DNA from: Climacteris rufus
Lineage: Eukaryota; Chordata; Aves; Passeriformes; Climacteridae
Assembly: GCA_013398175.1 (NCBI GenBank)
Contig: VZRZ01001925.1
Location: 935,118-999,117, forward strand
Direction: 5' to 3'
Length of the DNA stretch: 64,000 nt
Shown one piece after another: positions 1 through 12,147 of the stretch. Made by a program: the position numbers and the translations under genes. A model generated the notes under the pieces. It was not told the DNA's origin, searched no databases, and was given only the letters and a program-made list of their open reading frames with translations. How positions within the stretch are numbered: the stretch's first letter is position 1; each line of letters starts with the position of its first letter.

Positions 1-908
1 AGGGAGCTAATTGCTCCATCTGTTGCTCAGGGCCTCTCGGAGGGACAGGGTCTGTCTGCCACGTTGTCTGGTGCCTGACACGCTGAACGTGAAGGGTACT
101 CTGTCCAGAGCAGGCAGCAGCAGGCTCTCCTTGGAAATTTAAAGTGCAATTTTGCTGTTATTGCACTGGCTTTATTATAACCCTAATGATTTTCAGTACA
201 TCACTGCAGTAGCCAGGGTCCTTGTGTGTGTTATCTGTCAGCCTGCAATCAATGAGGCTCCTTGTTTTCTATCAGAACTGGTGCTGGGCATATTTTTCTG
301 CCCATTGGTTCAGTATGAGCTTGGAAAAAAGTAAAGCTCTGCGTGTGTGCAAACTGCTGGGCAAAAATGCATTTTGGTGTCTGCACAAATCGCCCTGGCC
401 CAATATTACATCTCCATTTGCAAAGAAGCCCTGAGTGAACACCAGTTTGTATTGATGGGCTGTTTTACTTTGTGTGAGAAATGTGCGTTGGCTTTTCCAT
501 CTTCAAACTTGTCCTGCAGAGTCTTTATGTCCTTATACATATGTATGATGTGCTGATACATATTAGCATTGCTTTGTAATCTCACTCTTCTGAACTGCTT
601 GGGGATTCTGGAATGGCACTTGCAAGATATTTGTGAATTAAAGTTACAGACTGAGCTGTTTCCTTGTTTATACTCTTTGTTGCTGCTCACACTGCAACTT
701 GAAAAGTAAAAAGGCCTTAATGCACCTTTCTGAGCTCGTGTTCAGGCAGAGTTGCTGGCATCTCATATTACGGTTTTAGGAGCTCAAAATAATACAAAAA
801 AAAAATTTAAGCCTTGACAGGGAGAATTTTTGATTATTCAGAGTTCATATCTATGTCAGTTGGTAATTTTTACTGGTCAGTACCTTCTGATGCTTAAAAT
901 GCTTGTGA
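1..908. other. Unique intronic sequence
   Basis: AT-rich single-copy sequence. Overlapping open frames of 60-94 codons at 152-690 lie on both strands and resemble no family I know. Nothing else seen. Confidence 0.6.
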
Positions 909-1135
909 ACATAGAACCACAGAATCAGTAGGGATGGAAAAGACTTCTGAGATCAAGTCCAACCATTGACCCAGCACTGCCAAGCCCATCACTAAACTTT
1001 GTCTCTAAGCACCACATCTGCCTGTTTTTTCAACACTGCAGGGATGATGATATCACCGTTTCCCTGGTCAGGCTGTTACAATGGCTCAAAACCCTTCTAG
1101 TGAAGATAATTTTCCTAATATCCTGCTGTAGACTC
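909..1135 (-). repeat. CR1 LINE 3' fragment
   Basis: Read on the + strand it begins with the reversed CR1 terminus (ACAGAATCAGTAGGGATGGA, then GATCAAGTCCAACCATTGAC). It continues through CACTGCCAAGCCCATCACTA and ends near TTTTCCTAATATCCTG. The order matches the 3' part of an avian CR1 inserted in the minus direction and cut off at its 5' end. It is clearly diverged, so it is an old copy. Confidence 0.85.
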
Positions 1136-4100
1136 TGTGGTGTCTTGGGTAGTGACTGAAAAGCTGTGAAAGAGCTGGATTTGTGTCATCTGATATAAAC
1201 AGCTCTCCAGTGCATTCATATTTCTTTCTGGGAGCTTCTTGGTTTAAGATAAATTGTAAAGCCTAGTTTTATCCTGTTTATGAATGGCTGCTGGCAAAGT
1301 TTGACAGTCATTTGCAGAGTAGACAGGAGACGAAAGAGAGGAAGTTATTAACAGTCAAATATTTTTTCCTGCCTGGATGGCTTTGGCAGGAGAGTGAGCT
1401 GCGGTTACACATCTCTGGGTGTGTACCCTGGACAGGTTCAAGTGAAGATGTCTTTATGTAGGTACACCCCACAACTCTGGTGGGATGGCAGTGGGGTTTC
1501 CTTCTCAAAACAAGAACATCCTGTTGTGGCTAAATATGTGAACATTAGCGTAGTTTTGTTAGGGAATGTGGCTGGAAAGGAGATCTTATCAGCCTTTTGA
1601 ATATGACCAAGGGATGTGGGAGACATCATTCATTTGTCAGACTGCAGTTCATTGTGCTGCCTCTCGGATGAGGAGAGAGAGCTTCTGCAGGCTGAAATAG
1701 CAGTCAGTTATTACAGGTACAGTAGTTTTGAAACAACCAGAGATGGCAGAGCCCTAGAAGGATTGCACTGCTGCTGACAGTGCTGTCTTGCTTTGTGAAG
1801 AAAACTCTTCTGTTGTGCCCAATCCACGTTTGGATTAATAGAACACAGAGCTTGTCACAAGGTGCTTGTACGTTTGTGTTGCCTTTTGCCTTTGTTTCTT
1901 GCATTATGCAGACCCTTAAAACTTGAGTCAATTCTGCTGATTAGCTCATCAAACAGATGAACTCCTCAGCACCAAACTTTGATCTTTGCTGTGTGTTAGA
2001 GATTTAAATGATAAAGCAAGCCTGTGATTTTCTGTTGAGGAGTCAGAAATACAAAGTACAAATTTAAAGAGCCCAGGAGGTTTCTTAGCAGTCTAACATT
2101 CTATTTATGGTAGTTTATTTTGCAATATGCTTCACTTAAACCTCTCTCCTCTAAAAATTATCACTGGTTGGTCCCTTCTAACCCAAACTACCCTGTGATA
2201 CTTCTCAGCCCCTCTGTGGTGGGAGCAGCAACAATTCAGAAGTGAAAGTTGCACATCTCTGACTAAAAACTCCGGTGTCAGAGGTAAAAGGCACCTTCAT
2301 AAAAGGAGCTGTGACCACCAGGTCCCATTTGTTGGGGTGTGTCTGCAGCACATCCTGCTCTCCCTGGAGAGGGTGAAGGTGCCTGTTCCTAAGACTGAAT
2401 CATTTCCCTGAGCCACATTCAGTGCAGACATTGTGAATCATGGTGGAAAGGTGAATTTTACTTTATTGAACTCCTTGAATTTTTATGATATGAGGTCAAG
2501 AAAAGAATGAGTTACATTCTTTATTTATGAGGTTAATTTTTAGAATTTATAATTTATGTGAATGTGCTTTTAGATGAATTCTGCTGCTTTCAACTGAATC
2601 TAAAATAAAGAAAGATTCAACAACTTAGAGTTGGAGGTAGTTTTCAGTCTGAAGTTAAAGATCATTGAACTGGCTACAGCACAAAAACAAACCAGGTTTG
2701 CTTTTAAGGCTGAATTTTGAGGGATTGTTGGCTGTGGTAAGTAATATTGATCTGGTTTGGGAGATCTACAGTTCAGAAAGAGCACGTTTTATCCAGTGCT
2801 TGGGGCTGCAGTTACACAAGCAAAACTATGAGAGAGAAGTGTTTTTTCCCCTCCTATTTGCAATACCCAAGTATATAACTTGGACTCGTTTGTCCAGCTA
2901 AGTGACATTTCTGCAACTTCTTCTTGGCACCTGCAATAGTGGGTGCAGGATATTCTTTCTGAAAGTGTCAAACCAACATGTTCCTGAGGTGTAGGACTTC
3001 TTCCAGGTCAGGAACTTGACTTTGTTTAAAATGTAGCAAATATCTACTGCTTGAAATACTAAATAGCCTGTAAGAAAATGTATTCAAACTAAAACCAAGT
3101 GTCCCAAAATGTTAAAATAGAAAAAACCCCAAACAAATGGGGGAAAAAAACAAAAGAAAAAACCCAACCAAATCAAGTCTGCAGATAGACAAAATTACCT
3201 CCCACATGAGATGAGTTTCACAATCTTGATACTATTTTTGTTTAAAGAGCCCTGACTGTGTGTGTACTTGCTGGCTGCTACAGCAGGAAGGTCAGTGAGG
3301 AGCAGATTCCTGAGGCTGGAACCACAGGTGCCTTCCAGTAGAGCTGCGTCCAAGGAAAGCTGGAGCATCCCTACAAGGCACATGGGGCAGAGGAGGATTT
3401 TTGCCTGTGGTTTGTTCCTTTGCTGACACCAGTTTGCACAAGAGTCAGAACTGAATCCTCTCATGTTACCTCTACAGATCAGAAGATAGTAAAATCCAAT
3501 GCAAAAACAACCCCTGGTTTGATTTTTGTAGCTCAGCATAGAACAAACATGACAGGAACAAGCTTGCTCCTTTTTTTCTTAATCAAACAAAAATCTTGGG
3601 TGCTTGGCTGTTCTCTGGAGATTTACTTCATATGCAATAAAACATACAACCCAAGGAAGTCAGGGTTCTTGGAGAGCATTCATCATGGGAGAGAGAAACC
3701 AGGCAGACGTGCACAGACAGGGCTGTGAGCACGTGGCCTTCACTATTTGGGTTTATAACGTGAAAGGCAATGACATGGAGTAATAGTGACCTGATACACT
3801 TTAATAACTTGTGATTTGGTGGTGTTCTGTGTTCTAAAACTTCAAAGGTTGTGGAATGTAGATGATCGTGGCAGAGCAAACCCCGAGTGTTTGATTGGCT
3901 CAGAGAATATTGTATCAAAGTGATAAGAGGAATTGCACAAAGACCAAGTTTCAGTTCCTGGAGGAGGCTTGGATAGTATAAAAGTGCAGATAATGTGACA
4001 TTTATCTATTTTGAATTTTGATTAATTTCTGCAGCTGTAGTTGCTCTGTTGATGGAAGTATATTTGTGTATTCTGTGTATAAGGAGGAACTCATTCATTT

Positions 4101-5994
4101 CCAAAACTTTCAGGGAAACTTGGGCATCGGGAAGACAGGACTGGTGCACAGCAGGCAGCTCTGGTGGTGAGGAATTGTGCTCTTGGCTCTCCTTTCCCCC
4201 ACATCATGCCCAGCCTGTCTGCGTGGACCTGCAGAGACCCTTTCCCCCTGCTTTTTAGCACTTGTGCACATAATTCCAGGAACAGCACTTTGCCTTTTTT
4301 TAAGTCCCCATATGCACATAGCTTAAAGAATTAGGCCATATTTGCATCTTAGGCCACAGAGGATGCAGAGCAGAATATAGAAATCCTTTTAACAGCAATA
4401 TTTAACAACAAAACAGCATCTGTTTTGTCATAACCAGACACAGAATAGCAGCTAATTATCTATCTTAAAGAGAAAATCCTGAATGATCCCGGATCAGTGA
4501 CCCTGAATCCGTGGTTGCTCTTTGAGATTCGGGATGGGGATTTAAATGGGAAACAAATACAGTGGGAGATGCTATGTAGCTAGGTGAAAGAGGATGAAAA
4601 AAATGGCAGAAGGATAAAATGAATGTGTCCGTACAGGCAAATGTACAACACTGCAGCATTAATATAGTGCAGGGATGGGGCTGATGGTAATGGGAATCAC
4701 AGAAAAACAAGTCTGGGGAACAGCAGGGGTCTCTTTCACTATTAAGCCTATGAACCTTTAGGCTACTCTCTATTAAGGACGTGCAATAAAACATTCTCAG
4801 GTGTTTCCAGACTACATTTTATGTCAGTGACCACAACAATATAGTGAAAGCATTGCCTGCATTTTACAGAGGTTTCTGGAAACGTGAAGTACTTGAGAAA
4901 TACATTGGAGAAATGCTGGAAAACATTATGGGTCTGCCCTCAGGCCACTGCTATAATGGTGGGCTGCCTTCTTCCCTCTTGTATGGTTAATCCTTCCTCT
5001 TTCTGTGCACTGGGTTCCACACCAGTCCTGCAGTATGGAAAATCAAGCTGTCATCCATGACAGAGCTGTTTGAGGAGTGTCCCTGAGCTGGGTGATGGGA
5101 GCTGCTGATGGGAGGTGGGAGAGTGAGTGGGTATTAGGAATGGGTGATCACCACCCTCTTAGCACCATCCTGTCTCTGTAACTGAAGGTCATTAGTAAAA
5201 AAAAATTTAGCAATGCATTTTCCTCGGTTTTGAGTGTGGCTGAGCTCAAATGTGTTTTGATGCACAAGTCCAACTGAACTGCACTGCCTTGTTCTTTTAA
5301 AATCCTTCATTAAGTAGTTATTTAATTGCCCCTGCAGGTCAGTTACAGACAGGTTTTCTTTCCCATCCATCCTTTGAAGTGATACTGAGTTTTCAGCAAG
5401 ATTTCCCTTTTACCCTAATGCTGTATATTAAATTATGTGACCAACTCTGGTTTATTTCCATAGGATGTTTTATGTTTCTTCCAACAGTTGCGTTTCAAAC
5501 CATACTTAGCTGAAAGAGGCACATCAACTACTTTCAAAGGAATTGGCATTGTGTGGGAAAAGAATTTGATACAAATTCGTTGTTTGACGGTTTCAGCCCT
5601 TCCTTGCTGCCTTTGTGGTCCCACAACAAATGCTGTAAATAGTAAAGTCTTTTTTTTGGCTGAAGGGTCTTCTGCTTCCTAGACACAAACTGAGTGCTTA
5701 GTATGTTTTTTGAATGTTTGGAAGTCTGGTGATTGGATTTGGAAATTTTAAATGCTCTAATGTGTTCAGTTCAAGTAACTCCTCGTTTTCCTTTGCCCAC
5801 AATAATCCTGGTTTAAAGCTGCTGTTTGTCATAGCTAGGTGATAGCTGGTCCCTTGTGATCACACTATTCATAAAGTGCCAGATGTAGGATGACAAATAC
5901 AATCTCTTAGAGGACCCAGAAAGGACACAGTCGTGCATGAGAATAACTGAACTCTTTTTTGAGCATATGGTAAAATAATTGGCATAGAAAGGTT
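1136..5994. other. Unique intronic sequence
   Basis: Apart from the tiny CR1 tail near 2170 and an A-rich patch at 3118-3175, nothing is recognisable. Open frames up to 114 codons are scattered over both strands without recognisable domains. Confidence 0.6.
2170..2203 (+). repeat. Very short CR1 3' tail
   Basis: GGTCCCTTCTAACCCAAACT followed by ACCCTGTGAT matches the last ~30 bases of CR1, including a degenerate form of the ATTCTRTG terminal repeat. Only the extreme 3' end is recognisable, either as a heavily truncated insertion or a decayed longer one. Confidence 0.6.
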
Positions 5995-6177
5995 ATAGAA
6001 TCATGGGATGGTTTGGGTTGGAAGGGAGCTTAAACCCATCCAGTTCCACCCCCTGCCAAGGGCAGGGACACCTCCCACTGTCCCACGTTGCTCCAAGCCC
6101 CATCCAGCCTGGTCTTGGGCACTTCCAGGGGTGGGGCAGCCACAGCTTCTCTGGGCACCCTGTGCCAGGGCCTGGTG
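5995..6177 (-). repeat. CR1 LINE 3' fragment
   Basis: The + strand reads ATAGAATCATGGGATGGTTT, then GGGTTGGAAGGGAGC, GGGCAGGGACACCTCCCACT, and finally CACAGCTTCTCTGGGCACCC. This is the reverse complement of the CR1 3' end. Open frames of 65-88 codons across it are translations of the non-coding strand. Confidence 0.93.
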
Positions 6178-9100
6178 TTGTTTTTTTGTCGAGTCAGTGA
6201 TGTGTATTCAGCTCTCACTGATGGGAAGCAGCATCTCAAGTCTTGTGGTGGAGAGAACAGTTGTTTTGAAATGAAGAGCTCTTTTCACCTCTTTCTGTAG
6301 TGGCTGAAGAAGCTGGAGCTGAACAGCAGCATTGGTTCCTGTTTGTAAACAGAGACATAATTGAGTGACCCTGGGTAGCTCAACTCAAATTGTTCCACCT
6401 CAGAGTTTAAACCTGCCAAAGTTACTGTGCTCTGTAGCCTCTGCACGTGCTCAGAGAACCTCTGTGAACTGTATCTGAAGAATTTATTAAGACTGGAAGC
6501 AAAGATGTCCTGCAGGAATTGCTTTAAAAACCAGTAGAAATTAATAAAGAATTATGTCTACTCCTAAAGATTTTTAAGGCCGCGCTATAAAATTCTATAG
6601 CAGGAATAAAATTAAATGTTAGGTTCTATACAATGATATGAAAACACTACATATAGAATGTAATAGAAAATTAAGTTTTTTGTGGGGTACTTTCTCATAA
6701 GGGATAACTAAACACTCTGCCTGGACCTTTAATCAATACGAAATTCAATTTGAAAAGGGAATAAAAGTATTGACAACTTTTCTGCAAAGAGAAAGTCACA
6801 ATATATCACAGTCCTGGGAGCATAAGCAGTCCTGAAGCAGAGCAGAAATGTTTCAGCAGCAGAAAATGACAGGGAAAATGTCCCCTGAATGGTACTTGCA
6901 CACCAGGGAAGAGGCACTGTCACTGTCCAGTGTTTCATGGAGGGAGTGAAGTCACCCAGCATACAGAATGTGAAATGAGGGAAGGGCAGGCTCCAGGCTC
7001 TGTAGTGTTGCATAGAGGAGACTTTTTTCTTTTTTTTTTTTTTTAAATAGCCTCAGTACCTTTACCTGTGTTCTTTATTCAGCTGTAGAACAGTGACTGG
7101 GATTCCATGTGACTACAGCCAGGCAGACCTGGGGACAGATAATAATTCAAATCTCCAGTAACACTGACTGCAGAGCTGTAAGACCCCACTGCAAATACAG
7201 CTTTTGGTTTGTTTTTTGTGGAGAAGAACATTGCTTGGTTATTTTTGGAGGGCTACTGGCCACCAACTGCACTTGTTTGGGTTCTCAGTTACCTCAGTCT
7301 CTTTTACCTATAACTGCAAAACCCCCATAAAATGTGTTGTGAGCAACATCCAAGTTCATGACCTGTGCTGTGTTCAAGGAATTGCATTTTCAGTGATCTT
7401 TTCTGTGAAATACTTGCCATCAGATGGCTTTGGTTTCTTCAGCTGCTTTGTGAAATGACCAAAAAGCCCCCGTCCTTGTTGGGAATTTAGTATAAAAAGC
7501 AGTTTTTTCAGCTATCTGACCTTTTCCAGTTCTCTTTACCATAAATGTAGCTAATGTTCAAGTTTCTTTAGAGCTACAATAAAAAGAAATGTCAGTGGCA
7601 TCTTACAGGTGACTTGATGCTTCAAAAGAAATATATAAGAAAGGAAGAAATAAAGGGGAGAAAACAGGCAATTTGATGTGAAAGTGGGCACTTGGAGAGG
7701 TGCCTCTTACCTGTGCATGTCGTAGCACAGCCACACTGACACTTTTTGATGTTCTGTTTAGTTTGTATTTCATCAGGAATGTGTTAGGTGAGTTGTATTT
7801 TAGTCCAAGATACTTCACATCATTTGATCCTATTTTAAAAATTAATTTTTAAAGCTGATGCATTGAAATAGGACAAAGGTTTTCTAACCTGAGGGTTCTC
7901 AAATGTTCTTGTGCTATTGACCAAATCTTAATATCTCACACTTCCCTCACATCACATTAAAGTCCCATAAATAACTTCTCCGTCCACCCTGTCCCTCTCC
8001 CATATCAGAAATGAGATTGCTGTGTGCCTGCAATATTTTTTTTTGCTTGGAAAATGAAAGCAGAATCATTGAATAGCCAGTGTTTCAGAAGGAACCAGTA
8101 GCATGGTTTCGAGTAGTCCTTTTAGATTTAAAGTAACTTCTGAACAAAATCCACAAATTTTTAACATTAAGGCCAGTACTGTGAAGTAGAAAATGGCAAA
8201 ATAAAAGCAAATATTTTATTCTTTGGGCAGTGTGTGTAGCTGTAAATATTTTATAAAGCTAAGGGCAGCCAACAGGTAAATATTCAGTTTGCCCATTGTG
8301 ACTAATTAGGAGATATCTAAGCTTTCTACTGACACAGTGCTTTCAAACACAGATGGCCAGGAGCACAGCAAAGACACATTCCTTATTGACCTGGACTGTT
8401 TTATGTTTTTACCTTTATGCTGTGCTGCTGCAGACAGCATTAGATGTCTGTCTGCTCAACCCAAAATCTAATTGAGCTTCCTGCTCTAGCACTAATAACG
8501 TTAGAAGGGATGCACTCACACTTTGGTTTCGCTCTCTGTGTATTTAAAATTAAACAACGAGGAGCAAGCAGAATATCTGTATCTTACAGCTGTAGCCCTT
8601 GGCAAGAGCAGTGTGTTTGTCTATGAATTCTGTTTGATATTGTTGGATCTCTTATGTGACAGCAAGGTTGAAATGAAAGAGTATTGCTGCAGAGAATCCA
8701 GGCAGGAATAGCACACCAGCCCAGTGATGCTTGGGTATGGGGAGGTGGCCACAGCTTTGAAACCAAGATTTTTGCTTTGTTTTCCTTTCTCCTTCCTCGA
8801 AGACTGGGAAGAATATGTTTGAATGTAACTTGATTGTTCGTGCAACCTTCACTGTCTTTTTTTTCTTTTCCCTCTACAAATAACTTGCTAGAGGAAAATG
8901 TGGCTGGAGAAGGTGTTTTTTAGATGCCTTTGAAGATGTAAGAACAGCAAATGGAGCCTGCAGTGGCATAAACATCAAAGATCAGCCCAAGGAAAAATCA
9001 AAGTATTTCTTTGAGTATATCAGCTTGCCCATAAATTGAAATTTTTCAGCTCCTGAATGTATCCTCCGTAGTGGGCACCTTACTGTTGATTTTGATGCCA

Positions 9101-9989
9101 CCCAAAGATAAAAAGATGTGCAGTACTAAAACCCTGTTTTTTTTCTATAGAATTCTATATCTCAATTCTAAACCAGCAGTTTTGCCAAACTGTCAAACTT
9201 TTTTTCCTTAAATACCCCATTTTTAAAAGTTTGGGGGCACAGCCAGCAACCTTCCTGCTGAAAACTGTGAAGAAACCAGTTGCTATCATCCCAAAACTGG
9301 TACTGGGTGATGGCAGGGTTTGACTTGTTGAATTATTATTATGGGTCTTGGCACTACAATATTTTGCTATCTAATATTGAATGCTGCTGTAATGACACAG
9401 AGAGTGGATGATATAAAATAAATAGCTCAGGGTTAAATGTATGGTAGTAGTACTTACCAGTTTCTAAGTCTTCTGGGCTCCTAACTAATGTGCAGGAGGA
9501 GATTTGTGCATGGCTTTGCTGAGAGGGAAGGAGGAAAGAGAAATATCCCACCATGAGCTGGCTCTGGATGTCATGGGCAGTACAGATTGTCAGTAGCACC
9601 ACCAGCTCCTGCATCCCAGTCTGGATCTCCCACAGACTTACTCCTGAATCAGGACACTCAGGGATTTATAATAATGCCAGATATTCTCTTTGTGTTGTTA
9701 CGAATGTTTTCCTCTTTATGACTTTTCAGAGTGAAAAAGCAAATCGACCTCTGTGAGTTTGACCTCATGGCCACTACTGCAGTGTGGTTCAAACTGAATC
9801 TCTGTTTTGGGGACAATGGTCTTGTAGAGGCAGGTGAAAAATGCTTCTCAGTACAGTCAGACTGTGAACTCCCTGATACTGAACTTAAGGTGTTATAGGG
9901 CAGGTGAGGGTTTCTTCAAAGAGTAAAATGTTGTTTTAGCACAATTTTATGTAATGGTTATCTTTGGGTGTCCTAAACCACTGGGTATT

Positions 9990-10056
9990 AGTGGTGGGTT
10001 TTGGTTGGTTGTTGTTTTGGGTTTTGAGGGTTGTTGTTTTTTTTTTTTTTTAAAAA
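9990..10056. repeat. G/T-rich low-complexity tract
   Basis: Alternating TTTTGG, TTGTTG and GGGTTTTGAGGG words, ending in a 15-T run and six A. It may be remnant simple sequence. G runs are too far apart for a strong G-quadruplex. Confidence 0.7.
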
Positions 10057-10637
10057 AGTGACTTGAGTGTATTTTATACAATACCACGTAGTGCTATGTA
10101 TTGCTTATAACACTATTTTTAGTTTGATATTGTTCTGCTTCTGTTAAAATTTTGTTTCTTCTAGAATTTCTTATGCTCCTGCCCCTCCCCAACCTTGCCC
10201 AGGTGCAGATCAACCTATTTAATGCCACTCCTTCAGCATTAATGGAGTTAGGAAGGTGTGATAAATGGAAATTGTTGTTTGAGCTCTCAGTCACCCAAGG
10301 CTGGCTCATTACCACGTGTCCCTTGGCTGGGCATCCATGCGAGGGCTAAAAACTCCTTAGGTGCTTGATCTGCTTACCCTTCGCACTGCCTGAATTGAAA
10401 ACCTTATTTCCTTTTTTCCCTGCCTCACCTCAAAAGCTTTTCCCCTGTCCTCTGGGGATTTTATTGCTTTCAAAGCCTGCACAGTAATATTCTTGACCAC
10501 CAGGTCAGAAGTATGGGGGAGTTTTACAAGTGATTGGTTTGGGTGGAAGAGGAAGGATTGCGTGACATTGGTTCCGTCTGCCAAGCTGGATTATTTGGAA
10601 ATTTCTTTCCAAATGAGCTGGTGCACCCTGGAGCATT

Positions 10638-10667
10638 GCTGCATGTCCTGCTGCTGCATGTCCTGCT
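10638..10667. repeat. Short tandem duplication, 2 x 15 bp
   Basis: TGCTGCATGTCCTGC occurs twice in direct succession and is followed by a further TGCTG. It is too short to assign a function. Confidence 0.85.
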
Positions 10668-11030
10668 GCTGTGCTTCTCTAGTTATCAGGTTTTGCAGTA
10701 GCTTTCTGAGAATTTCTGAAATCTGTTCTCCTCAGCTGATGCTGCTTTAAGCAGGTTCTTCATCACACTCACGAACAAAGAAGCTGCTGCTGGTTTAAAG
10801 CTTTTCTGGTGCACAGAGGCCAAGGCAAAACACCAAACCAAGGGGTGCTGTCTGCAAAAGGACATCTTCAAATGACTGCAGTGATGGGGGGGACCCTTAT
10901 TTCTTCTGTCCAAGGATTTCTGTAATCCTTCTATGGTGGAGGTCAAAAATTCCCTGTCATCAAACTTCACATGAGGTTCACAACTTGCTTTAGTTTCTGT
11001 AGGTGTAAGACTTCGTGTGCAGCAAGCCCC

Positions 11031-11102
11031 TTTTGTTAGGTTTTTCTTTTTTCCCTCTTGTTAGGTTTCTCTTTTGTCCCTCTTGTTAGGTTTTTCTTTT
11101 GA
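11031..11102. repeat. Tandem repeat, about three units of 25 bp
   Basis: TTTTGTTAGGTTTTTC.., TCTTGTTAGGTTTCTC.. and TCTTGTTAGGTTTTTC.. occur head to tail at 11031, 11056 and 11081. Each is pyrimidine-rich and the first two end in CCC. Units differ by a few substitutions. Confidence 0.9.
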
Positions 11103-11362
11103 TCTGTCATTCTAAATGTGCGTGGTGAGAATTTGTCTCACCACAACAAGAGACAAGGTTGTCACTTTGAAACAGCTTTTGTTTCTGAGGGACAAGGTGC
11201 TCTGCACTGCTCTGCACATAGGTTGTGTTTTTCCCTAGAATAACTGTATGGAGCAAACCTGAGGAACATTTATATTTGACAGTACAAGATACTTGAATTT
11301 CGGTTATTTATTAAAGACAAAAGGGCAATTTTGAAACTACCGAGACTATTCAGGGTATATAT

Positions 11363-11442
11363 GGAGATGTAGCATAATTCAGGGTAGATTATTATGTTGC
11401 TGGGAGATGTAGCATAACTCAAAATAGATTATTATGTTCCTG
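11363..11442. repeat. Imperfect tandem duplication, 2 x 40 bp
   Basis: GGAGATGTAGCATAATTCAG (11363) and GGAGATGTAGCATAACTCAA (11403) each continue with TAGATTATTATGTT and end CTG. The copies differ at about six positions, clustered mid-unit, so the duplication is not recent. Confidence 0.92.
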
Positions 11443-11990
11443 AACCAGTGTTTTATGTCATTTTTGCCACTCCCAGTGAGATAGAAAACTAGTACAATTA
11501 TTTGAGTGTATGAACTGAACTTGAGAAAAATCACCTCTTTTGTTTTGCTAGAAATAAAAAAGTGTGCACGGTTTTGTCCTGGTGTAAGAAATAAGACACT
11601 GAAGTGAGAGGAGTTAAAGCCAGAGGGCCTTGAACCATGGTGGTGGACTTGCAAATGGATGCAAAGGAGCACTGAACTAAAATCTGCTTCCAGACCTCTC
11701 AGGAGTCTGCAGTGGAGGATTCAGGGTGTTTAGTAGGTTTATCTTGTGTCAGGTGTGGGTTTGTGAAGATTTCTCTGAAGTGTTTTTGCCCTACAACAGC
11801 AGTACTTTGCTTTCTCACTTTTTATTTTCTACACGTGTGTTGGCTCTGCTGAGTGGTCACTGGTGCTAAATTTCAGTCAGCTGAAGAGCTGAGTCACAGT
11901 GAGGTCACTCCTCAGAGACAGGAATGAGCATCCAGCAGAGAGGAGTGACAACAGGAGGGGATGAAGAGACCCAAGGCTGTCAAACACTGG

Positions 11991-12147
11991 CCCAGCTGCC
12001 CAGGGCAGTGGTGGAGTCACCATCCCTGGGGATTGAAAAGATGGGCAGATGTGGAGCTTGGGGACAGTGGTGGCTTTGGCAGTGCTGGGGAACCAGTTCA
12101 ATTTAATGTTTTTAAATCTCCTTTCCAACCTAAAGAATGCTGTGAGT
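11991..12147 (+). repeat. CR1 LINE 3' fragment, plus orientation
   Basis: It contains GTGGTGGAGTCACCATCCCT, then GATGTGGAGCTTGGGGACAG and GGCTTTGGCAGTGCTGGG, and ends CTTTCCAACCTAAAGAATGC. This is the CR1 3' segment in sense orientation with a decayed terminal octamer. It belongs to the same family as the copy near 29.1 kb. Confidence 0.8.

Larger units (their letters stand above)
6178..11030. other. Unique intronic sequence
   Basis: T runs near 7030 and 10037, a G/T-rich tract near 9990 and a 2 x 15 bp repeat near 10638. Otherwise single-copy AT-rich DNA with no gene. Confidence 0.6.
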
